Source: Thermoguttaceae bacterium
GTDB taxonomy: Bacteria > Planctomycetota > Planctomycetia > Pirellulales > Thermoguttaceae
Direction of reading: 5' to 3'
Length of the DNA stretch: 64,000 bases
NCBI GenBank assembly: GCA_017441605.1
Contig: JAFRXD010000057.1
Location: 1 to 64,000, forward strand
Below, piece after piece: positions 1 to 9,121 of this stretch (positions within the stretch are counted from its first letter, which is position 1; each line of letters begins with the position of its first letter). A program made the position numbers and the translations under genes. Below the pieces are notes generated by a model that saw only the letters and a program-made list of their open reading frames with translations, made no database searches and had not been told where the DNA came from.

Positions 1-370
1 ACTCGCTTTCGCTCGTCGACGTCGACAAAACTATTTCTTTGTAGTGTGTGATACTACGCCACTCTTGCGTTTTCACCTGGATGTTAAATATCTCGCCGCC
101 CCACTCGACCCTCTCGGGATCTCGCAAAAGCGACGGGGCTATTCTAGCCTTTTCCCGTCGATCGTCAAGAGGCGTTCCAAAATATTTTCAAAATTTTTCC
201 AATCGAGTTCCGCAGGCCAAGCGTCCTCTTTGTTCGCCACTCGTTAAACCGCGAAAAAGGTCTTGTCGCGAGCGGCCAAAAAGGCTAATCTCCCCCTCGG
301 CGCGCTCCGCGGTTTCCATGGGGCGCGCCGAGGTCTCGAACTCAAATCAAAGCGCGAAAGGAGCGCCAAA
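1..370. other. Window start, no supported gene
   Basis: No open frame here has both a plausible ribosome binding site and protein-like composition. The overlapping frames are rich in Arg and Ser and look like shadows. The last few bases hold the ribosome binding site (aaaggag, 357-363) of the gene starting at 371. No convincing promoter was found. Confidence 0.5.
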
Positions 371-1351
371 ATGGCGAAACGCGTCGACGAACAAATCGCT
401 CCTTGGGAGGACGACTCTTCCGCGACGGTCGCTATCGACCCGACGGAACCCGCTCCGCTCTCGGAGTTTGACGAATTCGCGTCCCCGGATCCCTGGGACG
501 CGACCGAGGACGACGTTCCGTTGGCTCCGGAAAAAGAGCCGCTCGTGGACGAAATAGCGTCGGAATTCGTGGGATTCTGGAACGCGCTCGTTAGTAAAAC
601 CAACTGGGAAAAAGGAAAAGTAATCCATTCTTGGCGCGTTAAGTTGATCGACGCCGGGGTTCCTCGCCGGATATATTCCGACGAGGCGATCGCCAAGCGG
701 ATCGGGAACGTGTCGCCGCAGCACGTTGGTCGTTTGCGCCGCGTTTACGAGCGATTCGGTGAAAGCGAGCCGTCCGCCGAGCTCTATTGGAGCCATTACC
801 AAGCGGCCCTCGACTGGGAGGACGCCGACGTCTGGCTTAAGAAGGCGGCGGAAGAAAAACTATCGGTCGCGCAAATGCGAATCGATCGCTGGGAAAAAAC
901 CGGCGCAAAGTTGTCGCACAAGCCTAAGGAAGAGGACATTGTCGATTCCGAGCGCGACGAGGACGTCAATCCGCGCAACGACTCCAACTCGACCTCGTTC
1001 GACTCCGACGATTCCGTCTCCGGTAAAGAGGCGATCTTAGCGGGGGACGACGACTCTAAGAAGAAGTCCAAGAAAAAGAAGGGCGCGAAAAACGACCAAA
1101 ACGCCCCGCTGGGAGAGTTCGCGGGAGACGCCGAGCCTTGGGAGGCGAGCGCCGAGACCTTTCGCACACCGGAAGTACTCGAGGCAATTTCGAAGCTCGA
1201 TCCCCTTCCCGACGACTTGGCCGACGCGTTCGAGACTCTAAAAGTCGCGATTCTTTCGCACAAACTCGCGGGATGGGACGACGTCCAACCCGTTCAAATC
1301 GCCGCGTATTTCAGCGAATTTAAACGCTTGCTCGTGTCCGAAGAAAAATAG
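371..1351 (+). CDS. Hypothetical acidic protein with HTH-like central region
   Basis: A 326-residue protein of unknown function. The start was chosen at 371 because aaaggag lies 8 nt upstream; an in-frame TTG at 263 has no such site and adds an Arg/Lys-rich stretch. The N-terminal quarter is acidic. The centre (about residues 55-175) looks folded and includes a helix-turn-helix-like stretch (SDEAIAKRIGNVSPQHVGRL). A low-complexity acidic and Lys-rich linker follows (about 185-245, with KKKSKKKK), then a short helical C-terminus. There is no signal peptide, so the protein is probably cytoplasmic. It ends 2 nt before the next gene, suggesting co-transcription. A DNA-binding or phage/plasmid-like adaptor role is only a guess. 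Confidence 0.7.
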   Translation: MAKRVDEQIAPWEDDSSATVAIDPTEPAPLSEFDEFASPDPWDATEDDVPLAPEKEPLVDEIASEFVGFWNALVSKTNWEKGKVIHSWRVKLIDAGVPRRIYSDEAIAKRIGNVSPQHVGRLRRVYERFGESEPSAELYWSHYQAALDWEDADVWLKKAAEEKLSVAQMRIDRWEKTGAKLSHKPKEEDIVDSERDEDVNPRNDSNSTSFDSDDSVSGKEAILAGDDDSKKKSKKKKGAKNDQNAPLGEFAGDAEPWEASAETFRTPEVLEAISKLDPLPDDLADAFETLKVAILSHKLAGWDDVQPVQIAAYFSEFKRLLVSEEK

Positions 1352-1353
1352 CG

Positions 1354-3744
1354 ATGAGACGATCCGCCTCGGGATTGGAGCGCGCGATTCTTGGAATCGC
1401 GCTTTTGCTGACGCTCGCGACTTCTTTTGCGAGCGCGGGTTGCGCGACCCTTTTGGGCTCGCGGCGCTTCAACGCGGCGGACGTTCGCTTTTCGCTCGAC
1501 CAACCGAGCGGTCCGACCCCGAGTCAAAGCGCCAGTCAAACCCTGAAAGCGTACGACGTTCCAAAACGCGGGTCTCTGGAAGATCTCGACGCCCTTCGCG
1601 CGAAGCTCCAGGCGAAACCGACTCCGGAACTGGTCTACGCGTTTGTCGAAACCTCTTATCTTCAAGCTAGGGCGCTCGAATTAAAACGCCCGCAAGTCGC
1701 GGAGCGGCTCTACTTCGATTGCGCGATCTACGCCTATCGATACATGTTCGATCCGGCGCTGAACGCGCAAAACTCGTCGGTGTTTAACGGCCAGTTGCTC
1801 GACGCCGCCGTTCTCTACAACGGGGCGTGCGAACGATTCCTCCATCTCGCGATAAAAGAATCGGAGAACAAACCGTTTCCATTCCTCCCGTCGAGCGCGA
1901 CGCGCCTCCGTTTCGACCCCGAGGGGCGCGAGCTTTACGCGAAAATCGATCGTTGCTCCTGGCGACCGGAGGAAATCGAATCGTTCCAACTGGTCGCCGA
2001 CTGTCCCGTCGACGGCGTGTCGTTCGATTGTCTGCGCTCGGGTCTCGGAGTCCCGCTCGTCGTTAAGCGCCGACTCGCGGCGGAACACGATCGTCCCGAA
2101 GAAAAATACTATCCCGGCGGACTATGTTTTCCGCTGACCGCGCTCCTGGTTCCCAATCCCTCGATTCCCCTCGACGCGCTCCCTCCGATCGATCCAAACG
2201 CCCGATTCGACTCCCAAAGGGAGGCGGAAGCGCGCGCGACCCTCCTCCTGTGCGACCCCTTCCAACAAGCAAAAGTTAAACTGGGAGGACGCGACGTCTT
2301 GCTGGAAACGGACATAACGACCCCGCTGGCGTACTTCCTCAACGAGAAAAGCGAACTCAATCGCAAAGGCGCGAAAAAGGGATTGTTGCGCCCGGACGAT
2401 ATGTTCGAAAAAATCCAGACCGACGTCCCCTCGCGCGAACGAACCCTCCAAGGGCTCTATATGCTCGAGCCTTACGACCCGAACAAAATCCCGGTCGTAA
2501 TGACGCACGGGCTCGGCTCGTCCCCCTCGACATGGCTCGACATGTACAACGCCCTTCGAAACGCCTCGGAAATTCAAAACGCCTATCAATTCTGGTTTTA
2601 TTTCTATCCAACGGGGCGTCCGTTCTGGGTCTCCGCCGCTCAGTTGCGCGCCGAATTGAACGACCTCCGCGACGCGGTCGATCCCGATCGCTCCGAACCG
2701 ATGCTCGACCAGATGGTTCTCATTGGGCACAGCATGGGAGGGCTTATCTCCCGAATGCAAGTCCAAGACTCCGACGATAAAATTTGGAAACGCATTTCGT
2801 CGACCCCCTTCGACGAAATCGACTTGGACGACGACGCTCGCGACGAGGCGCGCTCGCAGTTCTTCTTTGAGCCGAACCCCTCCGTCAAACGCGTCGTTAC
2901 GATCGCCTCCCCGTTCGAGGGAAGCGATTTCGCCAACAATTTCACGCAGTGGCTGGCGGAGCGCGCGATCGCTCTCCCGCAAAAGGCGACCAGAGCCCTG
3001 TCGAACCTCGCGCGCAGGAATCGAGGTCAAATCGACGACCCGACCCTCCTCGAAACGAACACAAGCGTCGATTCCCTTTCCCCGAAATGCCCGATCTTCA
3101 AAGCGCTCGACGAGTGCGAAATCCCGCCCGACGTCGCGTTGAACAATATCGTCGGGGTATTGCCGAACCTCGCGAATCGTAAAATCGCGCCGAAAAAAAC
3201 CGACGGGGTCGTCGAGTTCTGGAGTTCGCATCGCGACGACGTCGAAACCGAGCGCGAAGTCTCCGCCTCGCACACGAAAGTCCATATGCACCCCGCGACG
3301 ATTCTCGAAGTCAAGGAGATTTTGTCGCGCCATATAGTCGGCGCGCGACGCCAAGTCGCGAGCGGGATTGCGCCGCCGCCCCGACCGCAGAATTTCGATA
3401 ATCGTCCCGCCGTGGATCTGCTCCCGCATTACGACCCGCTAAAAGACGAAGATTACCCCGTCGACAACGCGTATCGGCCCGAAGAAAACCGTCGGTCGAG
3501 CGATAGTTATCAATCGGGCAAAAGCTACCGACCGGACGAAGTCAATCGACCAAGCGACGGTTATCTACCAAGCGACGAATACCGGTCGAACGAAGGATAT
3601 CGACCAAGCGGCGGATACCGGCCAAACGAAGGATATCAACCGAACGGCGGATATCGACCAAGCGACGGATACCAACCGAACGAGGGCTATCGAACTCCGG
3701 ACGGTCCTCCGTTGACGTTCCCGCCAGAACTCGACCTCCGTTGA
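1354..3744 (+). CDS. Lipase-like alpha/beta-hydrolase lipoprotein with repetitive tail
   Basis: A 796-residue predicted lipoprotein. Its signal peptide ends in the lipobox SAGC (Cys30), so it should be membrane-anchored outside the cytoplasm. The N-terminal 350 residues resemble no family I can name. An alpha/beta-hydrolase domain follows, with the oxyanion strand VVMTHGLGSSPSTW and the nucleophile elbow GHSMGG (Ser460), as in triacylglycerol lipases and PGAP1-like esterases; a late SHTKVHMHP segment may carry the catalytic His. The last ~90 residues are a Tyr/Pro/Gly/Asn-rich tail built of six-residue units (GYRPNE-like). It lies 2 nt after the upstream gene. The substrate is unknown. The hydrolase call is solid and the lipase specificity is inferred. 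Confidence 0.85.
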   Translation: MRRSASGLERAILGIALLLTLATSFASAGCATLLGSRRFNAADVRFSLDQPSGPTPSQSASQTLKAYDVPKRGSLEDLDALRAKLQAKPTPELVYAFVETSYLQARALELKRPQVAERLYFDCAIYAYRYMFDPALNAQNSSVFNGQLLDAAVLYNGACERFLHLAIKESENKPFPFLPSSATRLRFDPEGRELYAKIDRCSWRPEEIESFQLVADCPVDGVSFDCLRSGLGVPLVVKRRLAAEHDRPEEKYYPGGLCFPLTALLVPNPSIPLDALPPIDPNARFDSQREAEARATLLLCDPFQQAKVKLGGRDVLLETDITTPLAYFLNEKSELNRKGAKKGLLRPDDMFEKIQTDVPSRERTLQGLYMLEPYDPNKIPVVMTHGLGSSPSTWLDMYNALRNASEIQNAYQFWFYFYPTGRPFWVSAAQLRAELNDLRDAVDPDRSEPMLDQMVLIGHSMGGLISRMQVQDSDDKIWKRISSTPFDEIDLDDDARDEARSQFFFEPNPSVKRVVTIASPFEGSDFANNFTQWLAERAIALPQKATRALSNLARRNRGQIDDPTLLETNTSVDSLSPKCPIFKALDECEIPPDVALNNIVGVLPNLANRKIAPKKTDGVVEFWSSHRDDVETEREVSASHTKVHMHPATILEVKEILSRHIVGARRQVASGIAPPPRPQNFDNRPAVDLLPHYDPLKDEDYPVDNAYRPEENRRSSDSYQSGKSYRPDEVNRPSDGYLPSDEYRSNEGYRPSGGYRPNEGYQPNGGYRPSDGYQPNEGYRTPDGPPLTFPPELDLR
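3544..3696 (+). repeat. 18-bp in-frame tandem repeat
   Basis: Degenerate 18-bp units (encoding GYRPSG, GYRPNE, GYQPNG, GYRPSD and similar) run through the 3' end of the hydrolase gene. The units at the 3' end are most alike, suggesting recent expansion. Confidence 0.75.
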
Positions 3745-3768
3745 CCTTCTCCTTCGAACTCCTATAAT
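3741..3768 (+). promoter_or_regulatory. aroA promoter
   Basis: TTGACC (3741-3746), a 16-nt spacer and TATAAT (3763-3768). The -35 box overlaps the stop codon of the hydrolase gene. A hairpin GCGCCG/CGGCGC (3781-3797) followed by gtttt lies just after the expected start of transcription and could attenuate or protect the transcript. Confidence 0.7.
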
Positions 3769-3830
3769 AATTGGGAAAACGCGCCGACAGACGGCGCCAA
3801 GTTTTCCTCGGTCCGTTATAGGAGCGATCC

Positions 3831-5150
3831 GTGCCGACTCCAGATTCCGTTTATCGCGTTCGCGTCTCCCGTTTGACCGCTTCCGAGGCGACGCCCCCCG
3901 GCTCGAAAAGCCTCACCAATCGCGCCCTAATTCTAGCCGCTCTCGCCAAAGGGGAATCGATCCTCTCCGGAGCGCTCGACGCGGAGGACGTCGACGTCAT
4001 GTTCGATTCCCTGCGCGCTCTTGGAGTCGAGGCGACGCGAGACAAGACGCGTCGAATTATTCGCGTCCAAGGCGTCGACGGCGCGTTTCCGAAACAAAGC
4101 GCCGAACTCTACGTCGGCAACAGCGGCACGACCGCGAGATTTCTGACCGCCGCGCTCGCGTTCTCCGAGACCGGGATCTACAAAATCGACGGAAAACCGC
4201 GCATGCGCGAGCGCCCCGCCGGAGACTTGATTCGCGCGCTCCAAGATCTCGGTCGCGACGTTCGCGCTCTTCTCGACAACGAGCGCGTCCCGCTCGAAAT
4301 TCGCGGCAAGGCGACCGACGACGGCGAGCCGATCGTTTGTAAAATCGCCGCCAACGCGTCGAGTCAATTTCTCAGCGGTCTTCTTATGGCGGCCCCGACG
4401 TTCAAGCGAGAAATGACCGTCGAAATCGACGGCGAGCTCGCCTCGCGCCCCTACGTCGAAATGACGCTCGCGGTTATGCGCGCGTTCGGAGTCGACGTCG
4501 AGGCGAGCGCCGATTTTCGGCGATTCTCGGGCTTTCGCCGCGGGCGTTATCTCGGGCGCGAGTATCAAATCGAGCCGGACGCGAGCGCGGCGAGCTACTT
4601 CTTCGCGCTTCCGGCGATTCTCGGGGGCGAAATAACGATACGCGGCCTGTCTAAAAACTCGTTGCAGGGGGACGTCGGGTTCGTCGATCTGCTCGAGCGA
4701 ATGGGCTGCGAGGTTCGTCGCGAGGATAACGCGACGACCGTGGCGCGCTCGCTCGACGCGCCCCTGCGAGGTATCGACGCCGACATGAACGCGATCCCCG
4801 ACGTCGCGCAAACCCTCGCGGTCGTCGCGCTCTTCGCCGATTCCCCGACCTCGATTCGCAACGTCGCGAACATGCGGCTCAAAGAAACGGACCGCCTCGC
4901 CGCCGCCGCGACCGAGCTCCGAAAACTCGGCGCCAAAGTCGAGGAGCGCCCCGACGGTCTGACCGTCGACCCGACAAAACGCGAGTTAAACGGCGCCTCG
5001 ATCGCGACCTACGACGACCACCGCATGGCGATGAGCTTCGCGCTCGCGGGATTGCGAATTCCCGGGGTCGTTATCGAGAACCCCGAGTGCGTCGCGAAGA
5101 CCTATCCGGAGTTCTTCGCCGATCTGGAACGAGCGACGAGCCCCGTTTAG
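3831..5150 (+). CDS. aroA: 3-phosphoshikimate 1-carboxyvinyltransferase (EPSP synthase)
   Basis: Cytoplasmic enzyme of the shikimate pathway that joins phosphoenolpyruvate to shikimate 3-phosphate. The 439 residues match the usual length. Family motifs occur in order: SKSLTNRALILAALA near the N-terminus (Lys26 binds substrate), VGNSGTTARFL, DGKPRMRERP, RLKETDRL, and DDHRMAMSFALAG near the C-terminus. The start is a GTG preceded by ataggag. It has its own promoter and is followed by a separate promoter for the Rpn gene, so it is probably monocistronic. Confidence 0.97.
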   Translation: MPTPDSVYRVRVSRLTASEATPPGSKSLTNRALILAALAKGESILSGALDAEDVDVMFDSLRALGVEATRDKTRRIIRVQGVDGAFPKQSAELYVGNSGTTARFLTAALAFSETGIYKIDGKPRMRERPAGDLIRALQDLGRDVRALLDNERVPLEIRGKATDDGEPIVCKIAANASSQFLSGLLMAAPTFKREMTVEIDGELASRPYVEMTLAVMRAFGVDVEASADFRRFSGFRRGRYLGREYQIEPDASAASYFFALPAILGGEITIRGLSKNSLQGDVGFVDLLERMGCEVRREDNATTVARSLDAPLRGIDADMNAIPDVAQTLAVVALFADSPTSIRNVANMRLKETDRLAAAATELRKLGAKVEERPDGLTVDPTKRELNGASIATYDDHRMAMSFALAGLRIPGVVIENPECVAKTYPEFFADLERATSPV

Positions 5151-5166
5151 TCGAAGTTTCGCGCGC

Positions 5167-5195
5167 TTGACGACCGTTTTTAAGCCGGGTATAAT
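5167..5195 (+). promoter_or_regulatory. Promoter of Rpn-family gene
   Basis: TTGACG (5167-5172), 17-nt spacer, TATAAT (5190-5195), about 33 nt before the start codon of the gene at 5229. The same -35 hexamer and spacing precede the other Rpn gene at 35320. Confidence 0.75.
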
Positions 5196-5228
5196 GAAAA
5201 GCGTTCGTCCCATTTTAAGGGAACCGCA

Positions 5229-6416
5229 ATGAAGAACCCAAAAAAGAGCCGCCCGTCGGACGACAACGCGAACCGCGAGAACCTCGACTCCGAGAAGAGT
5301 GTTTTTTCCTCGAGCAAATCGGGCGAGAAATACTCTTCTCGCCACGACGAGTTCTTTAAAAGATCGGTTGGAAACGAGCGTTTTTGTCCGGAATTTATGG
5401 CGACCACACTGCCGTCGGAGTTCGGTCAAGTTTTCGATTTTCCGCGCCTCCGCAAGGCGCCGACCGATTTTTTCCCCCCGATGCGAGGGGCGGTTCGGTC
5501 CGATTTAACCCTGTTCGTCCCGATCAAGCCGGAGTTTGCCCAGAACCGAACCGTCGGATCCCAAAGCGACGCGGTCGTTACCCTGATCGTCGAGCACAAA
5601 GCGCAAAGCGGCTCGTTCGAGGACGCCCACACCGTAGCTCAAGCGGGTCTGTACGCCTTCGCCGCGAACTACCAACGGGTCGTCCAGAGGATAAGACCGT
5701 TTTTGAGCCCGATCGCGGCGATCGTTTACAACGGTTCCAATCCCGATATCGATCATTTCGCGTTTGGGGAGCATTTTTCGCTCCCGGAGAAATTGGCGCT
5801 TTGGCAAATCGGTTGGACGATACCCTGCGTCAACCTGACGCGCCTGTATCTGGACAATAAGATCGTCGGTTCGCCGGTCGTTCAGTCCTTGTGCCTCGCG
5901 ATGGGGGCCGCAGGGTCGGGGGAACTGCAGAACGATATAGGGCTCCCTTTCGACCCGCTGCGCCGCGTCGACGACTGGGACGACCCCGTTTACAGAGATT
6001 ATTCCGAAGCGCTTGTCGTTTACATCGAGAGAGAAACGCGCGAGCGGGGTTGTCCCGTTTCTTGGGACAGGCTTAACGAAGCCGCGAAAAGAGGCATTCC
6101 TCGGAAAGTGAGAAGCGAGATGAAAAAGTTGTTTGATCTGGGAGTAGAAAGAGGCGAACTTCGAGGAGAGCGCAGGGGAGAGCGCAAAGGATCTCTCAAC
6201 GCCGCGTTCGACAGCGTTCAAGAATTTTTAACAATGCGATATGGATCCGAATCCGACGCGTTGTTGCAAAAAATAAAGAAAGTAAAGGACTTATCGGTTT
6301 TGAAAGCGATTCGACGCCTATCGTTCGGTTCCGATGTCCTCGAGCAAATCGAACGCGGCGTCGATCAAATCCTCGAAGAGAATCCGAACGCGACCCGACC
6401 TCCAAGGACGCGCTAA
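5229..6416 (+). CDS. Rpn family recombination-promoting nuclease / PD-(D/E)XK transposase-like protein
   Basis: A 395-residue member of the Rpn (YhgA-like, transposase_31/PD-(D/E)XK) family, DNA endonucleases reported to promote RecA-independent recombination. The nuclease core is visible: SDLTLFV (Asp92), then after a gap LIVEHKAQSG (Glu122-x-Lys124). The C-terminal region carries the typical charged linker (LRGERRGERKGS) and a helical tail (roughly residues 320-385). The N-terminal 45 residues are polar and probably disordered. It has its own promoter. The tail resembles those of the Rpn gene at 35538 and the fusion at 36990. Only one nuclease domain is seen and no terminal inverted repeats, so it is not a conventional insertion sequence. 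Confidence 0.85.
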   Translation: MKNPKKSRPSDDNANRENLDSEKSVFSSSKSGEKYSSRHDEFFKRSVGNERFCPEFMATTLPSEFGQVFDFPRLRKAPTDFFPPMRGAVRSDLTLFVPIKPEFAQNRTVGSQSDAVVTLIVEHKAQSGSFEDAHTVAQAGLYAFAANYQRVVQRIRPFLSPIAAIVYNGSNPDIDHFAFGEHFSLPEKLALWQIGWTIPCVNLTRLYLDNKIVGSPVVQSLCLAMGAAGSGELQNDIGLPFDPLRRVDDWDDPVYRDYSEALVVYIERETRERGCPVSWDRLNEAAKRGIPRKVRSEMKKLFDLGVERGELRGERRGERKGSLNAAFDSVQEFLTMRYGSESDALLQKIKKVKDLSVLKAIRRLSFGSDVLEQIERGVDQILEENPNATRPPRTR

Positions 6417-6607
6417 GAAGCGGTTTTCAGCGTCTCTCCGCGACTACGAATCCCCCAAAGGACGTTAAGGCGCGGTTTGCGGAGCGGCGAGGGCAAAATA
6501 CAACAAAGTCGGTTCGACCGACTCCGCTTCGGCGGGCGATCGAAATTTCCTAGCGCGAGTCGGGCTTTACCTCTCGCGCGCAAGTTTAACCCGTAAGAAA
6601 GACTCAA

Positions 6608-7873
6608 ATGAGCGACTTAATCCTTTACCACGGCGGTCGAACCGAACCGGTTTGCCGCGCGATCCCCTCGGACCAAATCGACGAAACCATGAAGAAAGCC
6701 GCGACGCTAACGAAAGTTCCGGTAAGCGACGCGGACCTGTCGACCGTATATCGCTGGGGCGACGGCGGATTGACCCCCACGATGGGGCCGATGGACTCCG
6801 AGACCTTCTATCGCGTTCTCGACGAATCGGTTATCGAATACGAGGGCAAAAAATACGCCTGGACGATTCCTCTCTCGTTACCGGTAACCGAGGAACTCGC
6901 CAAGTCGCTCAAGACGGGTCAAGAAGTCGCGCTGGTCAACGGAACGGAAGACGACGAAAAGATCGTCGCGACCCTCGAAATCTCCGATATCTTCCCGTGG
7001 GACAAGCCTCGCTACCTAAAGTCCGTCTATCTGACCGAGCGAACCGATCACCCGGGCGCCGACATGGCCCTCGTCAACGACGCCGACAAGACCTATCTAC
7101 TCGGCGGGGTCGTCAACGTCTTCCCGCAAAAGAAGAACCCCGCGTTCGGCAAATACGTCCTTTCCCCCAAAGAGGTTCGCGCCTATATCGCCAAGCGCGG
7201 CTGGAATCGCGTCGTGGCGTTCCAAACGCGCAACCCGCTGCACCGCGCCCACGAGTACGCCCTCGTGCACGGTCTGGAAACCCTTATGCGCGCCGGATAT
7301 AACGCCGGAGCGTGCCTCAACCCGCTCGTCGGCGAGACGAAAGGGGACGACGTCAACGCGGAAATCCGCATGCAAACCTACGAGAAACTCATCGCCGAGC
7401 GCGCCCTTGGCGAGGGCGACTCCGACGTCGAGCTTTGGAAAAAACTCGGCGAAGAGGTTCCCGATCGCGTCTTCCTGCTCGGGCTCGATATCAAAATGTT
7501 CTACGGGGGTCCGAAAGAGGCGGTCATGCACGCCATCTACCGCCAAAACTTCGGGTTCACCGACATTATCATCGGGCGCAAGCACGCCGACGCCCCCTAC
7601 AAAGACGGCACGGCGATTTGGGGCGATTTCGACGCCCAAGAGATCTTCTCGAACCTTAACGGCGACCTGCAAGAGAAGCCGCTAAAGGTCGGTTTCGCCG
7701 CCTACTACGAATCGATGGGCCGCGTCGATCTCATGGAGAACCACAAGGACGAAAAGCCCGTCTTCATCTCCGGAAAAGAAGTTCGCGCCACCCTTAAACG
7801 CGGCGAGCAAGTCGATCCGCGCATTATGCGCCCAACGACCTCCGCGATTCTCGCGGCCGCGATGAAACAGTAG
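6608..7873 (+). CDS. sat: Sulfate adenylyltransferase (ATP sulfurylase)
   Basis: Forms adenosine 5'-phosphosulfate from ATP and sulfate, the first step of sulfate activation. This is the monofunctional ATP-sulfurylase type (421 residues), not CysN/CysD. Visible motifs: [15 protein letters not shown] (residues 205-219, the HxxH nucleotide-binding loop), GRKHADAP (323-330) and [11 protein letters not shown] (387-396). No APS-kinase domain is attached, and no other sulfate-reduction gene is in the window, so assimilatory and dissimilatory roles cannot be separated. The 190-bp upstream gap contains a 7-bp inverted repeat (agtcggt/accgact, 6507-6523) of unknown role. The start is preceded by gtaagaaag, a moderate ribosome site. 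Confidence 0.95.
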   Translation: MSDLILYHGGRTEPVCRAIPSDQIDETMKKAATLTKVPVSDADLSTVYRWGDGGLTPTMGPMDSETFYRVLDESVIEYEGKKYAWTIPLSLPVTEELAKSLKTGQEVALVNGTEDDEKIVATLEISDIFPWDKPRYLKSVYLTERTDHPGADMALVNDADKTYLLGGVVNVFPQKKNPAFGKYVLSPKEVRAYIAKRGWNRVVAFQTRNPLHRAHEYALVHGLETLMRAGYNAGACLNPLVGETKGDDVNAEIRMQTYEKLIAERALGEGDSDVELWKKLGEEVPDRVFLLGLDIKMFYGGPKEAVMHAIYRQNFGFTDIIIGRKHADAPYKDGTAIWGDFDAQEIFSNLNGDLQEKPLKVGFAAYYESMGRVDLMENHKDEKPVFISGKEVRATLKRGEQVDPRIMRPTTSAILAAAMKQ

Positions 7874-7903
7874 TCGTCGCGATCCTTTAGTCGTCTCTTA
7901 TTC

Positions 7904-7927
7904 GCGGAGGGGCGCTCGCCTCTCCGC
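7904..7927 (+). terminator. Possible terminator after sat
   Basis: A 10-bp stem with one G.U pair (gcggaggggc / gcctctccgc) and a 4-nt loop, 31 nt after the sat stop codon. The T-tract is poor, so termination is uncertain. Confidence 0.35.
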
Positions 7928-7985
7928 TCGTTCCTTCGATCGCCGTTCGCGCGAATCCTCTACTCGCAGTAAAAGAGCCTCGACA

Positions 7986-8588
7986 ATGAACTCTAAACGC
8001 AGCTTCGTTTTGGGCGCGATCGGCGCCGGTTTTCTCATTGGTCTCGCCTCCGCCGCGTTCTGCCGACTCGAAAAGCCGCTCGGCGCCGCCCTCTTCGGGC
8101 TCGGTTTGCTCGTCGTGCTAATCGAGCAACTCTGGCTCTTTACCGGTAGGATCGGATACCTTAATCGCGAAAACTACAAATCGGTTCTCGCGTGCCTTCC
8201 GTTCAATATCCTCGGCGCGGCGTTTTGCGCGATTCTCGCCGTCTGGGCGTTCGGCTCGGATCTCGGCGCGGTCGCGGTCGCGGAGAAGAAGCTGGCGCTC
8301 CCGCCGTTGCAAGTCTTTGTTCGCGCGATGTTTTGCGGATTCTGTATGGTCACGGCGGTCGAGTCGTGGAAAAAGGCGAACTCTACCTGGGGCGTCCTGC
8401 TCTCGGTCTTTATCTTCGTGGCGTCGGGATTCGAGCACTGTATCGCCGACGTCTTCTATCTCGTCGCGGGAAGCTCGCAATGGGCTAGCGTCGCTCGCTT
8501 TATCGGAATCGCGATCCTCGGAAACGCCTGCGGATCTCTCTTACTCAAGGCGTTTTTGCCCGACGCCCCCAAACCGACGGCAAAATAA
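7986..8588 (+). CDS. Formate/nitrite transporter-family membrane protein (short)
   Basis: A 200-residue polytopic membrane protein with about six hydrophobic segments. It resembles the FNT (FocA/NirC) family of pentameric anion channels: LFTGRIGYL near residue 52 corresponds to the conserved LFTGN region, and ASGFEHCIADVFYL near residue 146 is the family signature GFEHSVANMF. It is shorter than the usual 250-280 residues, the N-terminal helix region being reduced. It overlaps the next gene by 1 bp (TAATG), so translation is coupled to the NimA-like gene. The anion carried (formate, nitrite, hydrosulfide) cannot be read from the sequence; the upstream sat gene makes a sulfur link conceivable. 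Confidence 0.8.
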   Translation: MNSKRSFVLGAIGAGFLIGLASAAFCRLEKPLGAALFGLGLLVVLIEQLWLFTGRIGYLNRENYKSVLACLPFNILGAAFCAILAVWAFGSDLGAVAVAEKKLALPPLQVFVRAMFCGFCMVTAVESWKKANSTWGVLLSVFIFVASGFEHCIADVFYLVAGSSQWASVARFIGIAILGNACGSLLLKAFLPDAPKPTAK

Positions 8589-9121
8589 TGACGAAACGCC
8601 CTATGCGTCGCGCCGAGCGAGAAATCGTCGATCCGGACGATATCGAGGCGATTCTAAAGCGCTGTCCCGCGATGAGAATCGCGATTCCGACCGACGACTT
8701 TCCCTACGTCGTCCCAGTCAATTTTGGATTCGCTCGCGACGGCGACCGGTTCGTCTTTTACTTCCACTCGTCCCGCTTCGGACGCAAGGCGGAGCTGCTT
8801 GAAATCGACAGAGCCCAACGCGTCGGACTAGAGTTCGATCGCGTTTTGGGCGTCGGATCGACCGGCGAATTAACCAATCCTTGCGCTTGCTCTTGCGCTT
8901 ACGAAAGCGTCGTCGGCGAGGGAATCGTTTCCCGAGTCGAAGGCGACGAAAAAAAACGCGGCCTCGACGCGCTTCTTCGCGCCGTCGGGTTCCTCGGAGA
9001 TATTCAATACGACGCTCGAATTTTCGACGCGACCAACGTTTATCGAATCGACGTCGTTTCCATTAGCGGCAAGCGAAACGCGACCGTCGTTTCGCCCTAT
9101 TCCAAAGGAGATCGATTATGA
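8588..9121 (+). CDS. NimA-like pyridoxamine 5'-phosphate oxidase-family flavoprotein
   Basis: A 177-residue protein of the split-barrel FMN-binding family that includes 5-nitroimidazole reductases (NimA). Family features: start MRRAEREIVDPDDIEAIL, the strand PYVVPVNFGF, the FYFHSSRFGRKAELL segment and the C-terminal IDVVSISGKRN. The conserved His is in FHSS. Such proteins bind flavin or heme in the cytoplasm and reduce small molecules. Cys293-type features do not apply here; Cys residues cluster at PCACSCAYESV. It overlaps its neighbours by 1 bp upstream and 4 bp downstream (ATGA), indicating one translationally coupled operon. The substrate is unknown. Confidence 0.85.
   Translation: MTKRPMRRAEREIVDPDDIEAILKRCPAMRIAIPTDDFPYVVPVNFGFARDGDRFVFYFHSSRFGRKAELLEIDRAQRVGLEFDRVLGVGSTGELTNPCACSCAYESVVGEGIVSRVEGDEKKRGLDALLRAVGFLGDIQYDARIFDATNVYRIDVVSISGKRNATVVSPYSKGDRL

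Noticed and set aside
2122-3429. 435-codon minus-strand frame inside the lipase-like gene
   Set aside because: It is antisense to a gene with clear hydrolase motifs and a signal peptide. The encoded protein has Arg/Asp-rich shadow composition.
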